Shown one piece after another: positions 53,499 to 62,357 of a stretch of DNA of 64,000 bases. The stretch is taken from NCBI GenBank assembly GCA_035544875.1, contig DASZZP010000081.1, positions 1-64,000 of the forward strand, in the 5' to 3' direction. Origin of the DNA: JASLEW01 sp035544875 (GTDB lineage Bacteria > Acidobacteriota > Thermoanaerobaculia > Multivoradales > UBA5704). The position numbers and the translations under genes were made by a program. Position 1 is the stretch's first letter. Each line of letters opens with the position of its first letter. The notes beneath the pieces were generated by a model. That model was not told the origin of the DNA. It ran no database searches and saw only the letters and a program-made list of their open reading frames with translations.

Positions 53499-55967
53499 TT
53501 ACCCCTCCCGCAGTACCGCAACGGGATCAAGCCGAGCAACTCGAGCGGCCGGCACGGTACTCGCGCTGGCGGCCACGACGGCCAGCAGGACGGCGATCCC
53601 CAAGAAGGTGACGCCATCCGTCGCCTGCACGCCAAAGAGCAGATGGGAGATGACACGGGTCGCACTCAGTGCGCTCGCAAACCCAAGGGCAATGCCCAGT
53701 GCGGCCAGCCCTAGAGCACGTCGCACGATGGAGAAGAGAACGCCATTTGGCCGAGCGCCGAGCGCGATGCGGATCCCGAACTCCCGGCGGCGCTGCTGTG
53801 TCGTGTAGCTCACGACGGCGTAGAGCCCGGCAGTGGCAAGTGCCAGGGCGAGCAGTCCGAAAGCGGACAGGCAGCCGGCGAGCATGCGCTCCTGGCCAAG
53901 CGCCGCCCCGATGTGTTCGGTGAGTGGGCGGAGCTCAAGAGGGGGAAGATTGGGGTCGAGCTCGGCCAGGGCTTGCCGCATGGGCGCGGCCAGCGGGCGC
54001 GGATCGGCGAGCGTGCGCACCACGAGCGTCATCGCGGGCATGTAGAGGAGACGATGTGGCACATACATGAACGGCCGATCGGCGTCGCGCACGCCGATGC
54101 TCCTCACGGTCGCGACCACGCCCACGACCGGGGCTCCTTGCCTTCCGATATTGAGAACCCGCTGTTGGAGGGGATCGAGTCGCGGCCAGAACTGCCGGGC
54201 GAAGGCCTGGTTCACGATCACAGCCGGTTCCGCATCGCTATCGGAGTCAATGAAGTCCCGGCCGCGGAGAAGGCGGATGCCAAGGGCATCGAAGAACCCC
54301 GGCGAGACCGGCGCAAATGCGGCCATCGGTTCTTCACCGCTCCGGGGCGTGAAGTGGCTCAGCTCAACGGAAGTCTCTGCCCTCTGCCGCTGCACGGGTA
54401 CATGGTAGGATATTGCGGCGACTTTGACCCCTGGGATCTGCCGCACAAGCTCCACCAGGCGCCGATAGAAATCGAGGCCCTCTTGGCGGGTGTAGCCCTG
54501 ACGCGACACATCCACTCGGAGGAGCATGACGTCTCGGGCGCGGAATCCGAGATCGATGGCGCTCGCCTTTTGAAGCGTACGCAGGAGCAGCCCCGCGCCC
54601 ACGAGAAGCAAGGTGCAGAGCGCGACTTCGGCGACGACGAAAGCGTTCTGCAGCGTGAGGTGACGCAACCGATCGCCCGGAGCGCAGTCTCGTTTCTGGA
54701 GTGTGACCGAAAGATCGTTCCTGGTGAGCCGGCGTGCGGGTACAAACGCGCAGAGTAGCGTGGAGCAGAGCGCAGAGAGGGCGGTGAACGTTATCATCCG
54801 CCAGGCGATGATCGGTGACGTCGCGCCCACCGGGATCGAGAAGCCCGCCGGAGCGATGGCCGTAAAGACCTTCGTCGCCCACGCCGCGAATACTATTCCG
54901 GTGAAGGCACTCGCCGCTCCAAGCAAGACTCCCTCAGCTAGCAGCTCGCGAACGACCTGGGCGCGCGACGCGCCAATTGCCATCCGAATGGCGAGATCGA
55001 TCTGGCGGCGCTCGCCGCGCATCAAGATCAGCCCTGCGGCGACTGCGCACGCGATGAGGAGGACCAGTACGGCCACGCCGACGAGAACCCAGGCCAAGCG
55101 GATCGCTTCGGTTCGATGGTCGGGATCGACGGTCGCCCCGGCCGCTGGCACCACCAGCGTCCACGGCCGCGGATCGCGATCCTTCTGCGACGGGTTCGAG
55201 GCGAGACGCGAGGAGGACAGCACGTCGAGCTGGGCCTGCGCTTGCGCGACGGTTGCTCCTGGTCTGAGGCGGGCGATCATGTCCAGCCAACCGAAACCGC
55301 GTCTTTCCAACGGCTTCATCTGCGCGTCGGCCGGAAGCGCAGCGTCGAACATCGCGACGGGGATCCAGAAATCAGGAATCTGTTCCAGCGTCACACCGAT
55401 GAAGCCCGCGGGCGCCACACCGACGACGGTGAACGGCTCACGGTTGAGCCGGACACGTGCACCCACCACGCCAGGGTCCGCGCCGAACTGGCGCTGCCAC
55501 ATGCGGTCGCTCAGTACCATCACGGCGTGCGCGCCCGGCGCGCCATCATCATCGGGCACGAGGAGTCGCCCACGCGCAGCATGCACGCCGAGGGCCTGGA
55601 AGTAGTTCCCGCTGACGAGCGAGCCCAAGGCCCGGGCCGGTAGCTGTCCGTTCACCGACACATCGATCTCGGCGCCATCGGAGAACGCAGCCAGACCAAC
55701 GAAGACATGGGCGCGGTTCCGGTAGTCGAGGTACTGCGGATACGACGCGCTGCCGCCAGATCCACTCCCTCTTTTCTCCCCCACGCCGACTCGAACCAGC
55801 CTCTCCGGTTGGGGTACCGGCAGATCGCGAAACAGGAGAGCGTCTACGAGGCTGAAGATGGCACTGTTGGCCCCTATACCGAGCGCCAATATGAGGACCG
55901 TCAACAGCGTGAAGCCAGGAGCCTTGGCAAGTCGGCGGATGGCGAGTCGGAGATTCGATAGAGACAT
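53499..55967 (-). CDS. ADOP-type ABC permease (MacB/FtsX-like)
   Basis: The 822-residue protein has the ADOP layout: N-terminal LRLAIRRLAKAPGFTLLTVLILALGIGANSAIFSLVDALLFRDLP, a MacB-like periplasmic domain, FtsX segments (LIACAVAAGLILMRG, RQIDLAIRMAIGASRAQVVRELLAEG), a second periplasmic domain and a final FtsX unit (EFGIRIALGARPNGVLF) ending DPVAVLREG. These permeases are abundant in Acidobacteriota; substrates are unknown. ATG 55967 has GGAGG seven bases upstream. No PadR regulator is seen in the 338-bp gap upstream, only an 8-bp stem-loop CACTGCCG/CGGCAGTG at 56003-56036. Confidence 0.92.
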   Translation of the reverse strand: MSLSNLRLAIRRLAKAPGFTLLTVLILALGIGANSAIFSLVDALLFRDLPVPQPERLVRVGVGEKRGSGSGGSASYPQYLDYRNRAHVFVGLAAFSDGAEIDVSVNGQLPARALGSLVSGNYFQALGVHAARGRLLVPDDDGAPGAHAVMVLSDRMWQRQFGADPGVVGARVRLNREPFTVVGVAPAGFIGVTLEQIPDFWIPVAMFDAALPADAQMKPLERRGFGWLDMIARLRPGATVAQAQAQLDVLSSSRLASNPSQKDRDPRPWTLVVPAAGATVDPDHRTEAIRLAWVLVGVAVLVLLIACAVAAGLILMRGERRQIDLAIRMAIGASRAQVVRELLAEGVLLGAASAFTGIVFAAWATKVFTAIAPAGFSIPVGATSPIIAWRMITFTALSALCSTLLCAFVPARRLTRNDLSVTLQKRDCAPGDRLRHLTLQNAFVVAEVALCTLLLVGAGLLLRTLQKASAIDLGFRARDVMLLRVDVSRQGYTRQEGLDFYRRLVELVRQIPGVKVAAISYHVPVQRQRAETSVELSHFTPRSGEEPMAAFAPVSPGFFDALGIRLLRGRDFIDSDSDAEPAVIVNQAFARQFWPRLDPLQQRVLNIGRQGAPVVGVVATVRSIGVRDADRPFMYVPHRLLYMPAMTLVVRTLADPRPLAAPMRQALAELDPNLPPLELRPLTEHIGAALGQERMLAGCLSAFGLLALALATAGLYAVVSYTTQQRRREFGIRIALGARPNGVLFSIVRRALGLAALGIALGFASALSATRVISHLLFGVQATDGVTFLGIAVLLAVVAASASTVPAARVARLDPVAVLREG

Positions 55968-56305
55968 GTCGGATCCTCCCCGGGCCGAGGGTCTCGAGCG
56001 TTCACTGCCGGAGTGGCTTGCGTCGCTTCGGCAGTGCAAGCACCGTGCCCTCCCCTTGGCAGGTCCAAACGTCTCAGTCGCGGGAAAGGACACCGCACGA
56101 TGCGCCCAAAGCACCGTGGCTCCTCGGGACCGCGTGCAGGCCGGCCCGGCGGCCGCGCAGGGCCAGGACAGACCCAAGGTTTCCGTGCAGGATGTTCGCT
56201 TGTGGGACGGAGACGTCCGCTCGCGGGAAGGATCGGAGCCTCATCAGAGCGGAGCCGCAGTTGCCACCGGGTCTCTTGCGGAGATGGACGGGCAGCGACT
56301 CATCT

Positions 56306-57529
56306 CTAGCTCAGCCTGATCCGCTGCCGAAACAGGACCCGCGTGTACGGGCCATGGTTGTCATCCATTCGCACGTAATACAAGTAGGGGTTGTCCGTGA
56401 TCATCGCATAGTTGGAATCCGTTGACTTCGGATCGATCAAGGAAAAATACATATAAGACCACTTCCCATGCGGCTCCTTGGCCCGGAGTTGGCTCAGGGT
56501 CATGACCAGCGCAGGCTTGCTCCAGTGAATCAGGTCCGCCGAGGTCGAGAGGTAAAGGCCGGGCGGGCCATAGGCCGTGTTCCAGGGATCCCAGAGGGTC
56601 GCGATGAACAGATTGGACGCCTGATGGTAATTGATTCCGTTCACATAGTCCATGTATGGAACGGGCGTGCCGACGTGATCCCGCGGACGAGGCACTGGAC
56701 CCCGGTACGGATCGGCGAACGTGACACCGAAGTCGGTGCCATTCCAGGCATGCCAGGACGAAGGCTCCAGAACGTCTGCCGTGCGAATCGGAAATCCGCC
56801 CCCGGGAACCAGGCAAGGCCGCGCCCCCTTGCCGTAGCCACAATTCGGCGGCCATGGCCAGCCGGTGACCATGGCGTAGTACCAGGTGCCCATCTGGACG
56901 ATGTTCGTATCGACGCTGTAGCCCTCGGGTCCCTTGTTCACCTCATATTCGTAGGGGAGGCCAACGCTGAAGCTCGCGGGCGCCGCGAACGATCCGAAAT
57001 GGTAGCCGCCATCCTGAGAGGCATGGAGCGTATCGGCGTTGTACCAGCAGGTGTTCGTGTCGCTCTTCGAGGCGCACATGCCGCGATGCTCCCACCCGTG
57101 ATATTCCATATGCGCCAGCGCGACGACCCGCCTGCCGTCGACGCTGTAGAACGAAGTCAGCCATGAATAGTCGTTGAAATCCGCCGGATTCGGTGCATGA
57201 GCCGAGCTGAAGACCACCCGACAGTCATGTTTGACGCTCTCGAGCGTGGGACCTACGCTCGCGCGCGTGACGTAGTGCGAGGCAATCAGGTGGACTGTAC
57301 TCTTGTAATCGCGGAACGCGCGGGCCGGCGCGTCCGGGATGTCGATCAGCTCGCAGGAATCTTTCGCTGTATTGAAGACCGCAACTCGTGGACCGTCGAA
57401 GACGCAGGTTGGAGAGCGACGGCCGGACGCTTGCAGCCCGGGCGACGGCTGGGCCTCCTCTGGCGCGACAGAGGTGACCCAGAACAGACCCCATATGAAA
57501 ATGAGCGAAGCCAAGGTCGAGGTCTTCAT
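56306..57529 (-). CDS. Exported propeller-like protein of unknown function
   Basis: The 407-residue protein has a signal peptide (LASLIFIWGLFWVTSVA). Trp/Tyr/Asp-rich turns (YHASQDGG-like LHASQDGGYHFG; SSWHAWNGTDFG; NLFIATLWDPWNTAYGPPGLYLSTSADLIHWSKP; KWSYMYFSLIDP) resemble five-bladed propellers of GH43/GH-J type. Catalytic acids cannot be assigned. Cys pairs suggest disulfides. A C-terminal duplicate fragment is at 52586. GC is lower than in neighbouring genes. Confidence 0.7.
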   Translation of the reverse strand: MKTSTLASLIFIWGLFWVTSVAPEEAQPSPGLQASGRRSPTCVFDGPRVAVFNTAKDSCELIDIPDAPARAFRDYKSTVHLIASHYVTRASVGPTLESVKHDCRVVFSSAHAPNPADFNDYSWLTSFYSVDGRRVVALAHMEYHGWEHRGMCASKSDTNTCWYNADTLHASQDGGYHFGSFAAPASFSVGLPYEYEVNKGPEGYSVDTNIVQMGTWYYAMVTGWPWPPNCGYGKGARPCLVPGGGFPIRTADVLEPSSWHAWNGTDFGVTFADPYRGPVPRPRDHVGTPVPYMDYVNGINYHQASNLFIATLWDPWNTAYGPPGLYLSTSADLIHWSKPALVMTLSQLRAKEPHGKWSYMYFSLIDPKSTDSNYAMITDNPYLYYVRMDDNHGPYTRVLFRQRIRLS

Positions 57530-57581
57530 GTCGTCCCCCTATCTCCCCCCATGCCTTCCGTTGCCGCGGCAGTACCTGTCC

Positions 57582-59336
57582 TCAGTCCTCGGGGAGCCCG
57601 GGCTTGCGCTCGAGCAGGTAGACGGTCTCGCGGTTGCCGTGGAACATGTCGTCGGGCGACCAGGCGACCGTCTGCTCGCCGAAATTCGCCCTGATGTCGT
57701 AGCGGCCGAGGATCTCCTGCCAGGCGAGCTGCGGGATGGGGCGCCCGCCTGGGAGGACCAGCTGGCCGATGGCGGCAAAGCGGAACCGTGCCTTGCGCAG
57801 CCGGGCGCGGGCCTCGCGCCAGGGGAAGACCGCGATGTCGGCGCGCAGGCGCTGGAGCTCGCTTCGCAGGACGAGCAGCTCGGCCGAGACCAGCACGTTG
57901 TCGCCGGGCCCGGCGTGCCCGGCAAGCCAGTCGACGGCCTGCCGGCGGGAGTCGACGAGCGTCGCTTGGTGACGGACGTAGTCCGCGAGGTCGGGGGCGA
58001 AGAGCACGACCGGCAGCAGCACGGCCGCGAGATCGACCGCCCGCGGCCCCCAGCGGCCCCAACGACCCCGGAGACCCCGGAGACCACCGCGCGGGAGCTT
58101 GCCCGCCGCCCCCGCCGCCGCCGCGCGGCGCAGCCGGGCATACAGGAAAGCCGCGAGGACGCAGGCCAGGGCGATGAGCGGCAGCAGGTTGCGCAGCGGG
58201 TGAAAAGTGTAGCCGGCGAGCACGCCGCCGAGGGCGGCGCCGAATAGCAACCAGCCGGCGACCGGCCGGCGCAGGCGCGGATCGAGCAGGCCGACGGCAA
58301 GACCGGCCGCCGCACAGCCGAGAAAGACGTAGCCCAGCTCCGGGTGGTAGAAGGGCTGATCCCATTCGCCCTTGCGCACCGCCTGATCCCAGTAGGAGCC
58401 GGCGACCGTGCCGCCATAGAGCGAAGCCTCGTAGGCCAGGGCGTGGACCACCTTCCCGGTCTTGAGCAGCAGCGCCGGCATGCCGAGGAGGGCCGCCGCC
58501 ACCGCCGCCCCGCCGGCCGCGGCGAGCAGAGCGAGCCGCTGCCTCCAGCGCCGGCCGGGGGCGAGCACGGCGGCGAGCGCCACCGCCAGGCAGACCAGCA
58601 CGGCGGGATACTTGGAAACCAGCGCCAGGCCGCACATCGCGCCGGCCCCGATGAGATTGCCGAGATTGCCGAGATCACCGGGATTGCCGAGCTGGCGGAG
58701 ATCACCGAGATCGCCGTGGTCGCTCCCCTCGGCCTTGCCCTCGCCGGCGGCGCGAAACCGTTCGACGAAGCACAGCGCCGCGAGGACGAAGAACAGGGCG
58801 TAGACGTCGACGTTGACGCTGCCGCCGCGGATCACCAGGGCTGGCAGCAGCGCCGCCAGCCAGGCCGCAAATAGACCTGCCGCCTGCCCCGCCAGCCGCG
58901 CGGCGAGCATGCCGACGAGCAGCACGCTGCCGAGCGCCAGGCCCAGGGCGAGCAGGCGCGCCAGCAGCAGCAGCTCGGGCGGCTCGACCTGGTTGTAGTG
59001 GAAGGGCGGGTCGTGCGATAGCCCCTGGCGCAGCGGATGGCCGTGGACCGCGCGGTAGACCGGCGCGTAGAGCGCGGCGGCGCCAGCGAGCGCGTAGTTG
59101 GGCAGGGCGCCGTAGATGTACCAGCCAGGGTCCCAGTCGCCCGATGCGAGCAGGTGGATCGTCCGGTGCAGGACGTGTCCCTCGTCGACGTAGTTGAGGT
59201 AGGGGAAGCCGGCGGTCACCGCCGGCAGGCGCAGCGCGGCCGCGACCAGCAGGATCGGCACGTAGAGCAGCCGCCAGCGCCGGTCCTGCCGGTCCTGTCG
59301 CGGGTCGCGCGATATACTTGCCGCATTCGCACACAT
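57582..59336 (-). CDS. GT39/ArnT-type integral membrane glycosyltransferase
   Basis: The 584-residue protein has about ten TM helices. The first loop carries FPYLNYVDEGHVLHRTIHLL, equivalent to the acidic motif of polyprenol-phosphate sugar transferases, with WYIYGALPNYALAG afterwards. Members transfer sugars from lipid carriers to lipids or proteins on the periplasmic side. Two low-complexity repeats break the loops (GDLGDLRQLGNPGDLGNLGN and GLRGLRGRWGRWG). The start codon CAT lies directly against the ATG of the plus-strand gene (CATATG). Confidence 0.82.
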   Translation of the reverse strand: MCANAASISRDPRQDRQDRRWRLLYVPILLVAAALRLPAVTAGFPYLNYVDEGHVLHRTIHLLASGDWDPGWYIYGALPNYALAGAAALYAPVYRAVHGHPLRQGLSHDPPFHYNQVEPPELLLLARLLALGLALGSVLLVGMLAARLAGQAAGLFAAWLAALLPALVIRGGSVNVDVYALFFVLAALCFVERFRAAGEGKAEGSDHGDLGDLRQLGNPGDLGNLGNLIGAGAMCGLALVSKYPAVLVCLAVALAAVLAPGRRWRQRLALLAAAGGAAVAAALLGMPALLLKTGKVVHALAYEASLYGGTVAGSYWDQAVRKGEWDQPFYHPELGYVFLGCAAAGLAVGLLDPRLRRPVAGWLLFGAALGGVLAGYTFHPLRNLLPLIALACVLAAFLYARLRRAAAAGAAGKLPRGGLRGLRGRWGRWGPRAVDLAAVLLPVVLFAPDLADYVRHQATLVDSRRQAVDWLAGHAGPGDNVLVSAELLVLRSELQRLRADIAVFPWREARARLRKARFRFAAIGQLVLPGGRPIPQLAWQEILGRYDIRANFGEQTVAWSPDDMFHGNRETVYLLERKPGLPED

Positions 59337-60053
59337 ATGACTACCGATCACCAACCGCTCTCGGCACACGAGCTGACACTGTTCACCGAGCGAGTCGGCA
59401 GCGGCCTGCACGAGCGCCCGCTCGAGCTCGACGTCAAGGAGCATCGCGAGCAGGTCGCAGCGCTGCTCTCGGAGTTCGGCGACGCAAGCTTTTACCAGCT
59501 CCTGGCGCTCGAGCCCGTTGCTACCCCCGACAAAGTCCATGAAGGGTACGAGCGGGTGGCCCGTCTTGTCCACCCGCAGCACGCCTTTCGCCTCGGCCTC
59601 GAGGGGCGCGAAGCGGTGCTCGAGGTGCTGTTCGAGCAGGCGACCCTGGCCTATCTCACCCTCAGCCACCCCGGGCGGCGGCGCGACTACGACCGCGGCC
59701 TCTCGCCCGCCGACTGGTCCGCGACCCCTGCCGCCAAGCCTCGTGACGACGAGAACCGGGAACGGGCCCTCTACTACTTCAAGCGCGCCGTGGTCTATGC
59801 CGCCAGCGAGGAGTATCACTTCGCCATCGAGCTGCTGCGCGACGCCTCGCGCATCGATCCGCAGGCCAGGTACTTTGCCCTGCTCGGCGAGCTGCAGGCC
59901 AAGAACGTCCATTGGCTGCGCCATGCAGCCGAGAGCTACGCCAGAGCGCTCCAGCTGGGCGGCCCCGACCCCAAGGTCGAAGCCGCCCTGCTGCGGGTGC
60001 GCGAGAAGCTCGCCGCCGAAGGCGCTGCAGGCAGCCCCTCCAAGGAGGCATGA
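59337..60053 (+). CDS. Degenerate J-domain protein with TPR region
   Basis: The 238-residue protein has a J-like segment (SFYQLLALEPVATPDKVHEGYERVARLVHPQHAF) in which HPD is HPQ, so DnaK activation is probably lost. Residues ~130-235 are TPR-like (ERALYYFKRAVVYAASEEYHFAIELLRDASRIDPQ; ESYARALQLGGPDPKV). The architecture mirrors the 20464 gene. Its ATG is adjacent to the start codon of the divergent GT39-type gene. It ends 30 bp before rnpB. Confidence 0.75.
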   Translation: MTTDHQPLSAHELTLFTERVGSGLHERPLELDVKEHREQVAALLSEFGDASFYQLLALEPVATPDKVHEGYERVARLVHPQHAFRLGLEGREAVLEVLFEQATLAYLTLSHPGRRRDYDRGLSPADWSATPAAKPRDDENRERALYYFKRAVVYAASEEYHFAIELLRDASRIDPQARYFALLGELQAKNVHWLRHAAESYARALQLGGPDPKVEAALLRVREKLAAEGAAGSPSKEA

Positions 60054-60068
60054 GCAAGCCGCTTCGGC

Positions 60069-60074
60069 TAGAAT
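60069..60074 (+). promoter_or_regulatory. TAGAAT -10 box of rnpB
   Basis: TAGAAT ends nine bases before the first base of the predicted RNase P RNA helix P1, matching expected start spacing. Confidence 0.55.
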
Positions 60075-60083
60075 GGAAAGGCT

Positions 60084-60505
<422 letters not shown>

Positions 60506-60523
60506 GGCGCTGTTCTCTTCCAC

Positions 60524-61471
60524 ATGACTCTGGCCCGCCTCCCACCCGCCGCCGGTCCGGGCGACCGGGTGGGGGTGGCCGCCCTCTCGGGTCCGGTCGA
60601 CCCCGAGCGCCTCGAGCGCGGGGTGGGCGAGCTGCGCCGGCTGGGCTTCGAGCCGGTGCTGGCCGACAACCTCGGCTCGCGCACCGCCAGCGGGCTGTTC
60701 GCCGGCGGCGACGCCGAGCGCCTGGCGGCTTTCCACCGGCTGGCGGCCGATCCCGATCTTCCCGTCATCCTGTTCGCGCGCGGCGGTCACGGCCTGCTGC
60801 GGCTGCTGCCGGCGATCGACTGGCAGCTCCTGGCGCGGCACCCGCGGGCCTATGTCGGCTACTCCGACCTGACGCCCTTCCTGCTCGGAGTGGTCGAGCG
60901 GCTGCGCCTGGTCGCCTTCCACGGTCCGCTGGTTGCAGCCGAGGGGGCGCGCGGCCTGCTGGCGGCCGAGGAGGAGTCGCTGCTCGGAGCGCTCGCCGGC
61001 CGCTACCCGGCCGAGCTCCCCTTCGCTTCGTGGCGGCGCCCGGGGGCGGCCGACGGCCCGCTGCTGGGCGGCTGTCTCAGCCTGCTGGCGGCCACCCTGG
61101 GCACTCCTTTCTTCCCCGCTCTCGACGGTGCGGTGCTGTTCTGGGAGGAGGTCGGCGAGCCTCCCTACCGGGTGGATCGAATGTTGACCCACCTGGGGCT
61201 GTCAGGTAATCTGGATCGCATCGGGGGCATGATCGTCGGCCATCTGCGAGCGGGCGACGGCGCGGTGCCGGCCCCTCCCCCGCCCCCCGGCCCTGTGTTG
61301 GAGCAGCCCCGGTGGCCGGCCCTGGTCGAAGAGAGCCTGGCGCGTTTCTCTTGGCCGCTCGCCTGGGGGCTCGACAGTGGACACGGAGTCCCCAACCTGA
61401 CGCTGCCGCTCGGTTTGCGGGCCCGGCTCGACGCGGGGAGCGAGAGGAGTGAGCGGCTCGTGCTCGGTTGA
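60524..61471 (+). CDS. LD-carboxypeptidase (S66 family)
   Basis: The 315-residue protein has RVGVAALSGPVDPERLE at the N-terminus, ILFARGGHGLLRLLPAIDW, the Ser nucleophile in YVGYSDLTPFLLG, GGCLSLLAATLGTPFFP, and LFWEEVGEPPYRVDRML with the catalytic Glu. A His near GLDSGHGVPNLTLPLG completes the triad. It trims the terminal D-Ala from tetrapeptide stems during peptidoglycan recycling, usually in the cytoplasm. A Pro-rich loop is inserted at ~245. Confidence 0.92.
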   Translation: MTLARLPPAAGPGDRVGVAALSGPVDPERLERGVGELRRLGFEPVLADNLGSRTASGLFAGGDAERLAAFHRLAADPDLPVILFARGGHGLLRLLPAIDWQLLARHPRAYVGYSDLTPFLLGVVERLRLVAFHGPLVAAEGARGLLAAEEESLLGALAGRYPAELPFASWRRPGAADGPLLGGCLSLLAATLGTPFFPALDGAVLFWEEVGEPPYRVDRMLTHLGLSGNLDRIGGMIVGHLRAGDGAVPAPPPPPGPVLEQPRWPALVEESLARFSWPLAWGLDSGHGVPNLTLPLGLRARLDAGSERSERLVLG

Positions 61472-61480
61472 GGACCCACG

Positions 61481-62275
61481 ATGAATAACCCCGTTTTCAA
61501 GACCACGAGCAGCAACAGCGGCGGCAAGAAGAGCGGCGGCGCGGTGACCTCCGAGTTCTCAGCCGGCGAGTACATCTTCCGCGAGGGCGATCTGGGTACG
61601 GAGATGTACATCATCCACGAGGGCAAGGTCGAGATCCTCAACCGGCTGGGCGACGAGGACAAGGTTCTGGCGGTGCTCGAAAAGGGCGACTTCTTCGGCG
61701 AGATGTCGGTGCTCGAGGACCTGCCGCGCGCCGCCACGGCGCGCGCCTTGACCTATGCCCGCCTGCTGCAGATCAATGGCTCGACGTTCGATCAGATGCT
61801 GCAGAGCAACCCGGAGATCGCGGTGCGGATGATGCGCAAGCTGTCGCGCCGCTTGCGCGAGACCGACGAGCTGCTCAAGACCTCCTTCGGCAACCGGGTC
61901 TCGCCGGTGTCCAGCGAGATCCCGTCGCAGGCCGCCCAGCCGCAAGCCGAGGGACCCGAGAAGCTGGTCCACCTCCCCTCCGGCATGGAGTTTCCCCTGG
62001 CGGTCGGCCCGGAGACCACCGTCGGGCGCCGCGACCCGGTGACCGGCATCTTCCCCGACGTCGATCTGACGCCGGTCGACAGCCAGCGCTCGGTCTCGCG
62101 GCGCCACGCCAAGATCTACCGCCGCGGCGCCAAGTTCTTCCTGGCCGAAGAGATCGGCACCATGAACAGCACCTTCCTCAATGGCGGCCGGCTCGAGACC
62201 GGCGTCCCCGGCGAGATCCAGCCCGGGTCCGAGCTGCGCTTCGGCGTGGTCGTCCTTCGCCTCGAGGTCCCATAG
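61481..62275 (+). CDS. Cyclic-nucleotide-binding-like and FHA domain protein
   Basis: Residues ~25-140 form a cNMP-binding-type beta-barrel (FSAGEYIFREGDLGTEMYIIHEGKVEIL, EKGDFFGEMSVLEDLPRAATARA). Residues ~165-260 are an FHA domain (TTVGRRDPVTG, DLTPVDSQRSVSRRHAKIYRR, GTMNSTFLNGGRL), which binds phosphothreonine. The protein should connect second messengers to Ser/Thr phosphorylation. It lies 9 bp after the LD-carboxypeptidase. A dispersed repeat fragment starts one base after its stop. Confidence 0.93.
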   Translation: MNNPVFKTTSSNSGGKKSGGAVTSEFSAGEYIFREGDLGTEMYIIHEGKVEILNRLGDEDKVLAVLEKGDFFGEMSVLEDLPRAATARALTYARLLQINGSTFDQMLQSNPEIAVRMMRKLSRRLRETDELLKTSFGNRVSPVSSEIPSQAAQPQAEGPEKLVHLPSGMEFPLAVGPETTVGRRDPVTGIFPDVDLTPVDSQRSVSRRHAKIYRRGAKFFLAEEIGTMNSTFLNGGRLETGVPGEIQPGSELRFGVVVLRLEVP

Positions 62276-62276
62276 T

Positions 62277-62337
62277 CCACCGCCACATCGCAGCGCCGTT
62301 TCATCTCTCGGGGTGTCCGTAGGCGGTGGGGGCTAAG
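62277..62337 (-). repeat. Dispersed GC-rich intergenic repeat, copy D (5' half)
   Basis: On the minus strand it begins TTAGCCCCCACCG and contains GATGAAACGGCGCTGCGATGTGGCGG, as in the left third of the 14.3 kb copy. The core and stem are absent. It fills most of the gap between the FHA and glycosyltransferase genes. Confidence 0.75.
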
Positions 62338-62357
62338 AGTAAGGAGGCGCTCTAGCG

